From assembly GCA_005503215.1 (NCBI GenBank), contig SCNS01000010.1:1-64000 (forward strand): a stretch of 64,000 nucleotides of DNA, in the 5' to 3' direction. The notes beneath the pieces are model-generated. The model did not search any database and was not told the DNA's origin. It worked only from the letters and a program-made list of their open reading frames with translations. The position numbers were made by a program, and so were the translations under genes. Within the stretch, counting starts at the first letter, position 1. Every line of letters begins with the position of its first letter. Below, in pieces: positions 50,397-59,971 of this stretch. This DNA comes from Sphingomonadaceae bacterium 3R27C6 (lineage in GTDB: Bacteria; Pseudomonadota; Alphaproteobacteria; Sphingomonadales; Sphingomonadaceae).

Positions 50397-50429
50397 TATA
50401 AATATAAAGTCCTATAAATCGTATAAATA
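50397..50429. promoter_or_regulatory. TATAAATA repeats between regulator and symporter operon
   Basis: TATAAATA occurs at 50397-50404 and 50422-50429, with TATAAATC between at 50413-50420. They share the ATAAATA core of the other sites in the locus. They are 60-95 bases upstream of the symporter and about 120 bases upstream of the regulator, suitable for joint control. Confidence 0.55.
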
Positions 50430-50491
50430 GACGATCGCGCGTTTTTTCGGCGCGGCGTTTGCGGGACACCGCGGGAAAGGGGATGCCGAAT

Positions 50492-52075
50492 ATGACGCTG
50501 ACGACGCTCGATGTGATGGTGATCGTCGCATATGCGATCGGGATTTTTGGACTCGCGCAGTGGGTCAGCCGCGAAAAGGGCGGCAAGGCCAAGGACAGCG
50601 CCGACTATTTCCTCGCGTCGAAGAACCTGCCCTGGTGGGCGATCGGCGCATCGCTGATCGCGGCCAATATTTCCGCCGAGCAGATCGTCGGCATGTCGGG
50701 ATCGGGCTATGCGATCGGCCTTGCGATCGCTTCCTACGAATGGATGGCGGCGCTCACGCTGCTGATCGTCGGCAAATTTTTCCTGCCGATCTTCATCCGC
50801 AACGAGATCTTCACGATGCCGCAGTTCCTCGAACAGCGCTACGGCACCAACATCCGCACGCTGATGGCGATCTTCTGGCTCGCGCTCTATATCTTCGTAA
50901 ACCTCACCTCGATCGTGTGGCTCGGTTCGATCGCCGTCAACAAGGTCGCGGGCGTCGATCAGGATGTCGCGCTGTTCGCGCTCGGCGGCTTTGCGCTTCT
51001 CTATCAGCTTTACGGCGGGTTGAAGGCGGTCGCGCTCACCGACATCGTCCAGGTCACGTTGCTCGTTCTGGGCGGCCTGCTGATTTCGGGCATCACGCTC
51101 AGCGAAATCGGCGGCGACGCGGGCATCATCGGCGGCTTCAGCCGCCTGACCAGCGAACTGCCGGGGCACTTCGACATGATCCTGACGGCCGACAATCCCT
51201 TCTACAAGGATCTGCCCGGCATCTCGGTGCTGATCGGCGGCATGTGGATCGCGAACCTGTCCTATTGGGGGTTCAACCAATATATCATCCAGCGCGCGCT
51301 CGCCGCGAAGAATCTGGCCGAAGCGCAGAAGGGCATCGTGTTCGCCGCCTTCCTCAAGCTGCTGATGCCGGTGATCGTCGTGCTGCCGGGGATCGCCGCG
51401 GTGATGCTTGCGCCCGACCTCGCGAAACCCGACGAAGCCTATCCGACGATGATGCGGCTGCTGCCCGCGGGCATATTGGGTCTGGTCTTTGCCGCGTTGA
51501 TGGCCGCAGTGGTGGCGTCGACCGCGTCGAAGATCAATTCGATCGCGACGATCTTCACGCTCGACCTCTATGCCAAATTCTCGCCCGCGCATGCCGGCGA
51601 ACGGAGCGAGGCGGGTGAGAAGAAGCTGGTGCTCGTCGGCCGCATCGTCGCGGTGGTCGCGACTTTGCTCGCGCTGGTCACGGCGCGCCCCTTGCTCGGC
51701 GGTTCCGACCAGGCTTTCCAGTTCATCCAGGAATTTTCGGGCTTCTTCACGCCGGGTATCACGGTGATCTTCCTGCTCGGCCTGTTCTGGAAGCGCGCGA
51801 GCGAAGCGGGCGCGATCGCCGCGGCGGTGGCGTCGGTCGGTTTCTCCTATCTGTTCAAGGTGCTCGCGCCGTCGATCCCGTTCATGGATCGCATGGGGAT
51901 CGTGTTCCTGATCGCGCTCGCGCTGGCGATCGGCCTGTCGCTGCTGATGCCGGCCACTGCCGACAAGGACCGCATCACCGCCGAAGGCGTCAGCTTTCGC
52001 ACCACGACCAGTTTCAACGTGGCAAGCGGCGCGGTGATCGCGATCCTGATCGCGCTCTATGCGACCTGGTGGTAG
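50492..52075 (+). CDS. Sodium/sugar symporter (SSS family)
   Basis: The 527-residue product is an SSS-type transporter of about 14 membrane segments (SADYFLASKNLPWWAIGASL, ISAEQIVGMSGSGYAIGLAI with sodium-site features, and WLALYIFVNLTSIVWLG). Start ATG 50492 is chosen for its AAGGGG spacing of 9 bases; 50483 is the alternative. By context it imports galactose or a related monosaccharide to feed the kinase-aldolase route. First gene of the operon with dgoK-dgoA. Confidence 0.9.
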   Translation: MTLTTLDVMVIVAYAIGIFGLAQWVSREKGGKAKDSADYFLASKNLPWWAIGASLIAANISAEQIVGMSGSGYAIGLAIASYEWMAALTLLIVGKFFLPIFIRNEIFTMPQFLEQRYGTNIRTLMAIFWLALYIFVNLTSIVWLGSIAVNKVAGVDQDVALFALGGFALLYQLYGGLKAVALTDIVQVTLLVLGGLLISGITLSEIGGDAGIIGGFSRLTSELPGHFDMILTADNPFYKDLPGISVLIGGMWIANLSYWGFNQYIIQRALAAKNLAEAQKGIVFAAFLKLLMPVIVVLPGIAAVMLAPDLAKPDEAYPTMMRLLPAGILGLVFAALMAAVVASTASKINSIATIFTLDLYAKFSPAHAGERSEAGEKKLVLVGRIVAVVATLLALVTARPLLGGSDQAFQFIQEFSGFFTPGITVIFLLGLFWKRASEAGAIAAAVASVGFSYLFKVLAPSIPFMDRMGIVFLIALALAIGLSLLMPATADKDRITAEGVSFRTTTSFNVASGAVIAILIALYATWW

Positions 52076-52087
52076 GTCGGACGGCGC

Positions 52088-52960
52088 ATGGACGGACATT
52101 TTCTAGCCGTAGACTGGGGCACCACCAACCGCCGCGTGTACAGCATCGACGCCGGCGGTGCGGTGATCGAAACCGAACGTGACGACCGCGGCGTGCTGGC
52201 GATTGCGCCGGGCAGCTTCGATGCCGAGGCGGCGGGCATTCGTGCGCGCTTTGGCGATGCCCCGATGCTGTGCGCCGGCATGGTCGGGTCGAAGCGCGGC
52301 TGGCACGAAATTCGCTACGTGCCGGCGCCCGCCGATTTTGCCGCTATCGCGCGCGGTACGCAGTGGATCGACGCGCGGCGCACCGCGATCGTCCCCGGCG
52401 TGTGCCGCCTCGACGACAGCCGCGCCGACGTGATGCGCGGCGAGGAAGTGCAGTTTCTCGGCGCGCTCGAGGCGGGGCTGGTGCCCGATGGAGCGATGCT
52501 CTGCCAGCCTGGCACCCATTGCAAATGGGCGCGGGTCGCGGACGGCCGGCTTGTCGATTTCACCACGACGATGACCGGCGAATTATTCGCGCTGCTCAAG
52601 CAGCACAGCCTGCTCGCCGATCTGCTCGACGGCGATGTTGGACCGAACGACGGGTTTCTGGCGGGCGTCCGCCAGGCGCAGGGGCAGGATCTGCTGTCGC
52701 TGCTCTTCTCCGTCCGCGCGGCGCGCCTGCTTGGTTCGCTGCCGCTCGAACAAAGCGCGTCCTTCACCAGCGGGTTGCTTATTGGCAGCGACGTGCGCGC
52801 GCGCCTCACCGACCCGTCGGAGCCGGTACATGTGCTGGCCGACGCCCATCTTGGCGGGCTTTACCGCTGCGCGATCGAGGAACTCGGCGGCTCGGCGATC
52901 CTTGTCGACAGCCATGCCGCCTTTGTCGCCGGCATCACCCGAATCTGGAGAGAGTTGTAA
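52088..52960 (+). CDS. dgoK: 2-dehydro-3-deoxygalactonokinase
   Basis: The 290-residue product has the DgoK pattern: FLAVDWGTTNRRVYSID (phosphate site), MLCAGMVGSKRGWHEIRYV, and MLCQPGTHCKWARV. It phosphorylates 2-keto-3-deoxygalactonate to KDPGal with ATP in the De Ley-Doudoroff pathway. It follows the symporter after 12 bases and overlaps the aldolase start (TAATG). Confidence 0.93.
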   Translation: MDGHFLAVDWGTTNRRVYSIDAGGAVIETERDDRGVLAIAPGSFDAEAAGIRARFGDAPMLCAGMVGSKRGWHEIRYVPAPADFAAIARGTQWIDARRTAIVPGVCRLDDSRADVMRGEEVQFLGALEAGLVPDGAMLCQPGTHCKWARVADGRLVDFTTTMTGELFALLKQHSLLADLLDGDVGPNDGFLAGVRQAQGQDLLSLLFSVRAARLLGSLPLEQSASFTSGLLIGSDVRARLTDPSEPVHVLADAHLGGLYRCAIEELGGSAILVDSHAAFVAGITRIWREL

Positions 52961-53574
52961 TGGATTTCGCCTCGGCGCTGGAACAATGCCCGCTTGTCGC
53001 CATTCTTCGGGGAATCCGGCCCGAAGAGGCGGCGGCGGCGGGCGAGGTGCTTGTCGATTCAGGGTTTACTTTGATCGAGGTCCCGCTGAATTCGCCCGAT
53101 CCGCTGCGCAGCATCGAGATTCTGGCCGGCGCGGTCGGCGATCGCGCGGTCGTCGGCGCGGGGACGGTGTTGTCGTGCAGCCAGGTGACCGACGTCGCCG
53201 CGGCGGGCGGGCGGCTCATCGTGTCACCGAACACCGACGCCGCCGTCATCACCGCGACCGTGGCCGCGGGCCTGGCATCGGTTCCGGGCTTCCTCACCCC
53301 GTCGGAGGCGTTCGCGGCGCATGCCGCCGGGGCGACGGCGCTGAAATATTTCCCGGCCGAAGCCTCGTCCCCCCATATCTTGAAAGCGTTGAAAACGGTC
53401 TTGCCTTCCGGTGTCCCCGTGATCGTCACGGGGGGCATCACCCCCGATAAACTGGCGCTGTGGAGAGCGTCGGGCGCGTCCGGGTTCGGGCTGGGCGGCG
53501 CGCTCTATCGCCCCGGCATGGCCCTTGGCGAGCTGAAACGGCATGCCGACGATTTCGTCGCGGCGAGCCGATAA
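52960..53574 (+). CDS. dgoA: 2-dehydro-3-deoxy-6-phosphogalactonate aldolase
   Basis: The 204-residue TIM-barrel lyase shows the KDPG/KDPGal aldolase motifs: VAILRG, GFTLIEVPLNSP (Glu40), GAGTVLS, IVSPNTD, VPGFLTPSEAF and ATALKYFPAE with Schiff-base Lys129, then VTGGI. The LNSP loop and the DgoK neighbour favour galactonate-derived KDPGal over gluconate-derived KDPG. Products are pyruvate and glyceraldehyde 3-phosphate. Confidence 0.93.
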   Translation: MDFASALEQCPLVAILRGIRPEEAAAAGEVLVDSGFTLIEVPLNSPDPLRSIEILAGAVGDRAVVGAGTVLSCSQVTDVAAAGGRLIVSPNTDAAVITATVAAGLASVPGFLTPSEAFAAHAAGATALKYFPAEASSPHILKALKTVLPSGVPVIVTGGITPDKLALWRASGASGFGLGGALYRPGMALGELKRHADDFVAASR

Positions 53575-53643
53575 AGGCCTGTCAATGGGCCGCGCCGAAA
53601 CATTGATACCAAGGACCGCGGTACACTCATCTCACTCTCTGCA

Positions 53644-54855
53644 TCACGCCGCGATATTGGCTATCGCGGCGTCCTCCTCGACGCAGAACAGGGCTCGCGC
53701 TTTCCCTCCGGCCTTCGCGCGATAGAGTGCGGCATCGGCGCACGAGAGGAGCCGTTCCAGTTCGACGCCGAGTTTCGGGGCGGTGGCGATCCCGACGCTG
53801 ACCGATACCGACATCGATATATCGTCCACGAGATAGGGTTTGCTGATCTCGCGGATGATCCGGCGGGCCAGGAGTTCGGCTTCGCTTTCGTCGCTCAGAT
53901 CGACCTGCAGCACGACGAATTCGTCGCCGCCGAGCCGGGCGACGACATCGTCGCTGCGCACCATCCCTTCGAGCCGCCGGGCTACCTGTTCGAGCAGCGC
54001 ATCGCCCGCCGGGTGGCCGTAGCGATCGTTGATCGCCTTGAAGCCGTCGAGATCGAGAAAATGCAGCGCGACGAGATTCTTCGCGCGCATCGCCGTCGCG
54101 GCGCGATCCTGGAAAAGTTCGCGCAGCAGCAGGCGGTTCGACAGGCCGGTGAGGGCATCGGTCCGCGCGAGCTTCGCCATGTCGTGCCGCGCCGTGTGGT
54201 GCTCGACCGCCGCGCGATAGAGATGGGCAACGGTCTGGAGGCTGAGCCCGGTTATCATCGCGACGATGAAGGCCTCGATCAGAAACAGTTCGGCGTGGAG
54301 GGGCATCGCATGCGGCTGCATCGGGTGCCAGGCCAGCGCGGCGACGGTCGGCACGGTCGCGATCAGCAGGCTGGTTACGCAGATTTTCGGCCGGATCGAG
54401 GTCCGCGAAACGATGCCCGCGCCAAAGCCGAAGACGAGGCTCACGGTGATGAGGTGGAGCAAGGGATAATGGGCGGCTATGGCCACCAGATTGAGGAGCG
54501 CTAGCAGTACGGCCGACGCATAATTGCCGATCGCATAGCGGCGCTCCCAGCGCCTCAGCTCGTCGAAATCGCGGACCGGACGTGCCCGGGAATAGGCGCG
54601 AAGCGTGGCGAGCCGCAGAAACGTCGTCAGCATCCCCAGCGCTCCGAGGGCGAGAAGGAAGTTGCTGCCTAGCTCGCGGCCGACAAGGATGCACACACCG
54701 ACGAACACAGCGCCGAGGCCGAATATGGGAAGCCGCATGCTGAACAGCATGTCGACGAAGTCGCGATAGACCGATAGCGGAAGAGTCGCCGGGCTTGGGA
54801 AAATCCGCAAGCGCCACGGCGACTCGATCGGTGTGGGGGTGTCCGATCGTTTCAT
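53644..54855 (-). CDS. Diguanylate cyclase, membrane-bound (GGDEF)
   Basis: The 403-residue product starts MKRSDTPTPIESPW; the frame to 55092 has no better start. The N-terminal half has about six transmembrane helices in a MASE-like sensor. The C-terminal GGDEF domain (about 230-400) has the active-site motif GGDEF at 309-313 and an allosteric inhibition RSDD motif 5 residues before it, so it should make c-di-GMP with product feedback. Convergent to dgoA and divergent from 55105. Confidence 0.93.
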   Translation of the reverse strand: MKRSDTPTPIESPWRLRIFPSPATLPLSVYRDFVDMLFSMRLPIFGLGAVFVGVCILVGRELGSNFLLALGALGMLTTFLRLATLRAYSRARPVRDFDELRRWERRYAIGNYASAVLLALLNLVAIAAHYPLLHLITVSLVFGFGAGIVSRTSIRPKICVTSLLIATVPTVAALAWHPMQPHAMPLHAELFLIEAFIVAMITGLSLQTVAHLYRAAVEHHTARHDMAKLARTDALTGLSNRLLLRELFQDRAATAMRAKNLVALHFLDLDGFKAINDRYGHPAGDALLEQVARRLEGMVRSDDVVARLGGDEFVVLQVDLSDESEAELLARRIIREISKPYLVDDISMSVSVSVGIATAPKLGVELERLLSCADAALYRAKAGGKARALFCVEEDAAIANIAA

Positions 54856-55104
54856 GTCGAGATCATGTCCCAATATCGTTAACGTCTCGTATTCGAGACT
54901 GCCTCGTCGATTGCGTTTGGCCGCCGAACGGCGACGGGCGCGATCTCGTGGACCGAGCCGGAACGCCTTTTTCCCGCGGCGGCGCGGCGCAACTTGTGAG
55001 GCGGTGCAGGCGTTGATGAGCTTGTGATGATGTGCCTGCCGCTTCTCCAAGCGGCCGGGGCGCCGAGTCCAGGTCGATTGAGGGGAAATCAAAAAGGCGT
55101 TGCA

Positions 55105-57450
55105 ATGAAATATGATCCGGAAGTCCTTTCTCTTTCAGACGTTTCAGGCGACGATCTCCTCCACGGAATCTCCGCAAAATTGCCGCCGCAAGCGCGAAAG
55201 CGGATCGCGCTGATCGGTTGCTTCCGGCCGCGCCAGTGCGGAATCGCGACCTTCACCGCCGATGTCTACGATCATCTCATGGCGACGGGCGCAGATCTCG
55301 CGGTCGATGTCTACGCGATGCGTTCCTTGCGTGCGCAGGCCAGCGACGCGGCGATCACCGGCTCGATCGACGACGACAACCCCGCCTCCTATCGAGCCGC
55401 TGCAGCGGCGATCAATCGCAGCGCCGCGGCGGCGGTCTGGCTCCAGCATGAATTCGGCATCTTCGGAGGGCCTGCGGGCGACCTGATCCTCGAACTGGTC
55501 GATCGCATCGCAGCGCCGTTGATTGTCACGCTGCACACCGTTCTCGCCGAACCGAGCGAGACGCAGCGGCGCGTGATCGAACGGCTCGTCGCGCGCGCGT
55601 CGCGGCTGGTGGTAATGAGCGACATCGGGCGCCGAACGCTGGTTGATGTCTATGGCGCCGAACCCGCTTCGGTCGTCCTGATCGAACATGGGACGCCCGA
55701 CCGGCCCTTAACCGCGTCGCCGCCGCTGCGCGCGGCACTCGGGATCGCGGAGCGGCCCGTCCTTTCGACATTTGGGCTCCTTGGTCCCGGGAAGGGGCTC
55801 GAAACCGCGATCCGCGCCTTGCCGGCCATTGCCGCGCAATATCCCGACATCCTCTACCGCATCGTCGGCGCGACCCATCCCAACCTCCTCGCGTCCGAAG
55901 GCGAGGCGTACCGCGAGAGCCTCAAGACGCTCGCCGAAAGCCTGGGGGTGAAGGATAATATCGCCTGGGAGAACCGCTTCCTCGAAACCGGGGAACTGCT
56001 CGACCAGATCGAGCTGTGCGACATCTATCTCGCGCCCTATCCCAATCTCGCCCAGATCACGTCGGGCACGCTCGCCTATGCCGTCGCGCTCGGACGCGCG
56101 GTCGTCTCGACACCCTTCGTTCATGCCCGCGAGCTTCTCGCGGACGATGTCGGCATATTGGTGCCGCAGGGTGACAGCGACGCGATCGCGGAGGCGGTGC
56201 TCCTCCTTCTCTCGGTTCCGGAAGAGCGCCGCGCCCTCCAGCACCGGGCCTATAGGCGCGGACGGCGCACCGCCTGGCCCGAAATCGCCCGGCAATACAC
56301 CGCGCTGCTTGGTCAGCTCACGCCAGCGGCGGCGATCAAGGAGGAGCGTACACCGCCGTCGCTCGGCGCGATCCGCGCGATGAGCGACGGGGTGGGGATC
56401 CTCCAGCATGGCCGCGGTATCGTCCCAGATCGCGCCCACGGCTATTGCATCGATGACAATGCGCGCGCGCTGATGCTCCTCAATAGCCTCGGGCCCACGG
56501 CCTTCGCCAGGAACGAAGTGCTCGCCATGCGCTATGCGAGCTTTGTCCAGCATGCGTGGAATCCCGCGAACGGCCGCTTCCGCAACTTCATGGGCTATGA
56601 CCGCCAATGGCTCGAGGCGGAGGGGTCGGAGGACAGCAACGGGCGCGCCCTCTGGGCGCTTGGCCATTGTGCCGGCCGTGCGCCGCTTTCGGGGCTCGCC
56701 GACTGGGGGCTGGAATGGTTCGGGCGCACCGCCGCGATGGCCCAGGATTTCCGGAGCCCGCGCGCGATCGCTTTCGCGATGCTCGGCGCCGACGAATTGC
56801 TTCTGCGTCACCCCGCGCATGCGGAGGCGCGCGCGCTGATCGAGCGCGGCGGCGCGTTCCTCCACACGCTCTGGAAATCGTCGCGCCGCCCCGGGTGGGA
56901 CTGGTTCGAGGCCGGGCTTGCCTATGACAATGCCCGGCTCGCCGAGGCGCTGATGCGCGCGGGTCTCCGGCTGCGCTCGCTCCCTCTCGAAGAGGCGGGG
57001 CTTGCGGCGCTCGACTGGCTTTGCGATCACCAGACGGGCGCGGGCGGATGGTTCCGCCCGGCGGGGTCCGAGGGTTTCGGTCTCGCCGGCGAAACCCTGC
57101 CCTTCGACCAGCAGCCGCTCGAGGCGTGGGCGACGATTGCCGCTTGCGGCGAGGCTTTCGTCTCGACCGGGCTGCCGCGCTGGAGCGCGCGCGCCGATAT
57201 GGCCTGGCGCTGGTTCCACGGTGATAACGACCGGTCGCTCGCGCTCGCGAGCGCCGCGACCGGGCGTTGCTGCGACGGACTGACCCCGCGGGGCGTCAAT
57301 GCGAATGTCGGCGCCGAGTCGGTGCTGGCATTTCACCTTGCCTATCACGCGATGGACGACCTATTCTGGCAGGCGGGGATCAAAGAAAAGGCGGGCCTTA
57401 TCGATGCTGATCTGCAGACCCGACCAGTCGCCGCTGCACATACTCAATGA
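55105..57450 (+). CDS. GT4 glycosyltransferase fused to a helical glycan-active domain
   Basis: The 781-residue product starts MKYDPEVLSLSD with AAGG upstream. Residues about 30-400 form a GT-B fold of family 4 (PRQCGIATFTADVYDHL, WLQHEFGIFGGPAGD, STFGLLGPGKGLETAIRALP, ASGTLAYAVALGRAVVSTP-like donor site). Residues about 430-770 form an alpha/alpha-barrel-like domain with repeated Trp/His helices (HGYCIDDNARALMLL, GWDWFEAGLAYDNARLAEAL, LPFDQQPLEAWATIAACGEA). The fusion next to two GH130 genes suggests synthesis or remodelling of a mannoside-containing polymer. Confidence 0.8.
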   Translation: MKYDPEVLSLSDVSGDDLLHGISAKLPPQARKRIALIGCFRPRQCGIATFTADVYDHLMATGADLAVDVYAMRSLRAQASDAAITGSIDDDNPASYRAAAAAINRSAAAAVWLQHEFGIFGGPAGDLILELVDRIAAPLIVTLHTVLAEPSETQRRVIERLVARASRLVVMSDIGRRTLVDVYGAEPASVVLIEHGTPDRPLTASPPLRAALGIAERPVLSTFGLLGPGKGLETAIRALPAIAAQYPDILYRIVGATHPNLLASEGEAYRESLKTLAESLGVKDNIAWENRFLETGELLDQIELCDIYLAPYPNLAQITSGTLAYAVALGRAVVSTPFVHARELLADDVGILVPQGDSDAIAEAVLLLLSVPEERRALQHRAYRRGRRTAWPEIARQYTALLGQLTPAAAIKEERTPPSLGAIRAMSDGVGILQHGRGIVPDRAHGYCIDDNARALMLLNSLGPTAFARNEVLAMRYASFVQHAWNPANGRFRNFMGYDRQWLEAEGSEDSNGRALWALGHCAGRAPLSGLADWGLEWFGRTAAMAQDFRSPRAIAFAMLGADELLLRHPAHAEARALIERGGAFLHTLWKSSRRPGWDWFEAGLAYDNARLAEALMRAGLRLRSLPLEEAGLAALDWLCDHQTGAGGWFRPAGSEGFGLAGETLPFDQQPLEAWATIAACGEAFVSTGLPRWSARADMAWRWFHGDNDRSLALASAATGRCCDGLTPRGVNANVGAESVLAFHLAYHAMDDLFWQAGIKEKAGLIDADLQTRPVAAAHTQ

Positions 57451-58711
57451 AAAGCTCAGCGCCGATCCCGCGCGGGTCGTCTTGCGACCCTTCCACCTCG
57501 CATGGGCGTCGAATGTTTCCGAACCGCCGCGCGCCGCGCAACTCGTCGCCGACGTCGTCGCGCTCGACGAGGATCAGGCGGAGCTTGAGCTTGGGCTGAT
57601 CTGGAAGGATTTTTCCGAGCGGCACTGGCAGATCGGCCGCATTTTCGACGAACGCTTCGCCGAGATCGCCGAGGATCTGGCGCTTGCCGTGAGCAGCGTC
57701 TCGCCGGTCAAGCGGCGCCTGATCGGCGCCTATTTCTGCCACGAATATAGCTATGCCGCGGCGGCGCTGATGAACCCGAGCGTCGTGCCGCATCCCGACC
57801 AGACGGGGCTCGCCGCGCACCAGCAGCGCTTCCTGATGTCGATGCGCGCGGTGGGCGAGGGGCATATCAGCTCGGTGGCCTTTCGAGAGGGCATCATCGG
57901 CCCCGGCGGCGATTTCCATCTCTGGCCGCAATCGGGGCCGGCGATGGCGGCGGTCGCCGACGACCGCCATCATATCGGTCCCGACGAAGCCGTGACCGTG
58001 CACCGCCAGCCCGACAGCGCGATCTCGAACAGCGTCCTCTTTCCCGTGACCGAGGCGCAGCGTAACGGGCTCGAGGATCTCCGCCTCGTGCGCTTCGTTC
58101 ACGACGATGGCAGCACCGAATATATCGGAACCTACACCGCCTATTCGGGGCAGGCGATCCGCTCGGAACTGCTGCGCACTCGCGACTTCACAAGCTTCAG
58201 CCTCGCACCGCTCACCGGACGGGCCGCGCGGCACAAGGGCATGGCGCTGTTCCCGCGCAAGATTGACGGACGCTATATGATGATCGGGCGGCAGGACGGC
58301 AAGAATATCACCCTGCTGACGTCCGATACGCTGACGTGCTGGGACGAGGAAGGCCAGATCCTGATGCGCCCCGAATTTCCCTGGGAATTCGTCCAGATGG
58401 GAAATTGCGGCAGCCCGATCGAGTGCGATGCGGGTTGGCTGCTCCTCACCCATGGCGTCGGGGCGATGCGCAAATACAGCCTGGGCGCGGCGCTCCTCGA
58501 TCGCGACGACCCGTCGCGCGTCCTCGGGCGCACGTCCTGCCCGATCCTCGCCGCCGCCGAGAGCGATCGCGAAGGCTATGTGCCCAATGTCGTCTATACC
58601 TGCGGCGCGATGCGCGTCGGCGACGAGCTTTTCATTCCGTTCGGCATATCGGACAGCGCGATCGGCTTCGCGACCGCTTCGATCGACGACCTGCTTCGCC
58701 ACCTCGCCTGA
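57404..58711 (+). CDS. GH130 family beta-mannoside phosphorylase, first
   Basis: The 435-residue product starts MLICRPDQSPLHILNEKLSA inside the transferase end (47-base overlap; start chosen from position, as the frame to 57299 is open). It has the GH130 catalytic acid in NGLEDLRLVRFV (Asp225 with Glu224) and EYIGTYTAYSG, FVQMGNCGSPIE and GISDSAIGFATA blades. GH130 enzymes cut beta-mannosides with phosphate, releasing mannose 1-phosphate. Exact linkage unknown. Confidence 0.85.
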   Translation: MLICRPDQSPLHILNEKLSADPARVVLRPFHLAWASNVSEPPRAAQLVADVVALDEDQAELELGLIWKDFSERHWQIGRIFDERFAEIAEDLALAVSSVSPVKRRLIGAYFCHEYSYAAAALMNPSVVPHPDQTGLAAHQQRFLMSMRAVGEGHISSVAFREGIIGPGGDFHLWPQSGPAMAAVADDRHHIGPDEAVTVHRQPDSAISNSVLFPVTEAQRNGLEDLRLVRFVHDDGSTEYIGTYTAYSGQAIRSELLRTRDFTSFSLAPLTGRAARHKGMALFPRKIDGRYMMIGRQDGKNITLLTSDTLTCWDEEGQILMRPEFPWEFVQMGNCGSPIECDAGWLLLTHGVGAMRKYSLGAALLDRDDPSRVLGRTSCPILAAAESDREGYVPNVVYTCGAMRVGDELFIPFGISDSAIGFATASIDDLLRHLA

Positions 58712-58744
58712 CGGGGGCGTCGGACAAGCGCGTGCGGTCCGCGC

Positions 58745-59500
58745 TCAGGGATGCTCGAGGCGCGTCTCGACGCGCATGAGCGAAACCGCCGTCCGGCGCG
58801 GCTGCGTCAGCATGAAATGCACCGCGACCGCAATATCTTCCGCGCGCAGCATCTGATGCTTATTGATGAGTTCGACCTGCTTTTCTGGCGGGAATTCGGG
58901 ATATTGGAAATCGGCCCCCGTAAAGCCGGGCTCGATCAGCCCGACCTTGATGTCCTGTTCGGCGATTTCCTGGCGGAAGGATTGCGCGAAACCCTGGATG
59001 CCCGCCTTTGCCGCGACATAGATCGAACTGCCGCCCTTGCGTGAAACCGCCGACATCGAGCCGATGAAGATGATATCGCTGCCGGCGTCCATCCGGCGCG
59101 CGGCTTCCTGGGCGCAGATCAGATAGGCCGTGAAATCGGTGTCGAGCTGGTAACGCGTTTCGCTTTCGCCCGCGTCGCCAAGCGCTTCGGCGGGAATGGC
59201 GGCGTTGACGATGGCGATATCGATGCCGCCCAGATATTGCCCGGCCGCCTCGAAAAAGCGGTCGACATCCTCGGCGATCGACAGGTCGACGGCGATGCCG
59301 CCGCCTTGACCGACCTCGGCGATCCGCTCGAGCGCGTCGTCGAGATGATCGGGCGTGCGGCCGCAGACATAGACTTTGACGCCATAGCTCGCGAGCAGCA
59401 CTGCAATCGCGCGGCCGATACCGGTCGTGCCGCCTGTTATGATGGCGCGGCGCCCTTTGAGGTCGGGCATTTCGGTATGCGCATCGCGTTCATCGAGCAT
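58745..59500 (-). CDS. Short-chain dehydrogenase/reductase
   Basis: The 251-residue product shows TGGTTGIGRAIAV (cofactor site), NAAIP, IGSMSAVS and YVAAKAGIQGFAQ (catalytic Tyr-Lys). The start 59500 has AAGGAG at better spacing than 59506. Neighbour motif and name do not fix its substrate; a sugar or alcohol oxidoreductase is likely. It overlaps the 3' end of the next leftward gene by 11 bases. Confidence 0.88.
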   Translation of the reverse strand: MLDERDAHTEMPDLKGRRAIITGGTTGIGRAIAVLLASYGVKVYVCGRTPDHLDDALERIAEVGQGGGIAVDLSIAEDVDRFFEAAGQYLGGIDIAIVNAAIPAEALGDAGESETRYQLDTDFTAYLICAQEAARRMDAGSDIIFIGSMSAVSRKGGSSIYVAAKAGIQGFAQSFRQEIAEQDIKVGLIEPGFTGADFQYPEFPPEKQVELINKHQMLRAEDIAVAVHFMLTQPRRTAVSLMRVETRLEHP

Positions 59501-59870
59501 CGACATTGCTCCTTGGGCCACCCGGCCCCTGCGCGCGATCGCGCTCGGGCGCGGCGGTGGCGCTTGCGGATCCGTAAGTTGCCGGCGGGTCGCTCGCCGG
59601 AAAGGACTCATCGATTGCCTGATCGATCGCCTCCCATGGCCGGCGAATCCCGTCGCGCATCGCGTCGGGGCCGGCCGATCGTGTCTGATCGAAATTCTCG
59701 GCATCGGTCTCGCGATCGCGAAAAGCGGCCGAATGGCGGTCGGCCTTCGCCGGCCCGGCCCGCCTGCGTATCGCGCGTGCCGCGAGCCAGGCGAGCGCGA
59801 TGCCGCCGAGTATCCCGGCGAAGCCCCGGAGCCGGGGTGCGCCCGGGTGCGATGCCGCCACCTTTGCCAT
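59490..59870 (-). CDS. Small membrane protein with DESFPASDPP motif
   Basis: The 126-residue product starts MAKVAASHPGAPRLRGF with one membrane helix (about 15-33) and a disordered tail including IDESFPASDPPATY. That motif occurs in small proteins near stress and GH130-type clusters in alphaproteobacteria (from memory). It overlaps the SDR start. Function unknown. Confidence 0.6.
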   Translation of the reverse strand: MAKVAASHPGAPRLRGFAGILGGIALAWLAARAIRRRAGPAKADRHSAAFRDRETDAENFDQTRSAGPDAMRDGIRRPWEAIDQAIDESFPASDPPATYGSASATAAPERDRAQGPGGPRSNVDAR

Positions 59871-59971
59871 ATGTTTTTCCTCTCGAAGAAGGCAACGGCG
59901 CGGCGCGGCGATAGTTGCGCATCCCGGCAAGGCAGCCAGAAATTTCGGGGGCTTGCCGGGCCTTCGGCACT

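Noticed and set aside
50369..52099. 576-codon minus-strand ORF antisense to the symporter
   Set aside because: Its Arg/Asp/His-rich sequence is the complement of membrane-helix codons.
55708..57348. 546-codon minus-strand ORF antisense to the GT4 gene
   Set aside because: Shadow frame in GC-rich DNA; no motif.
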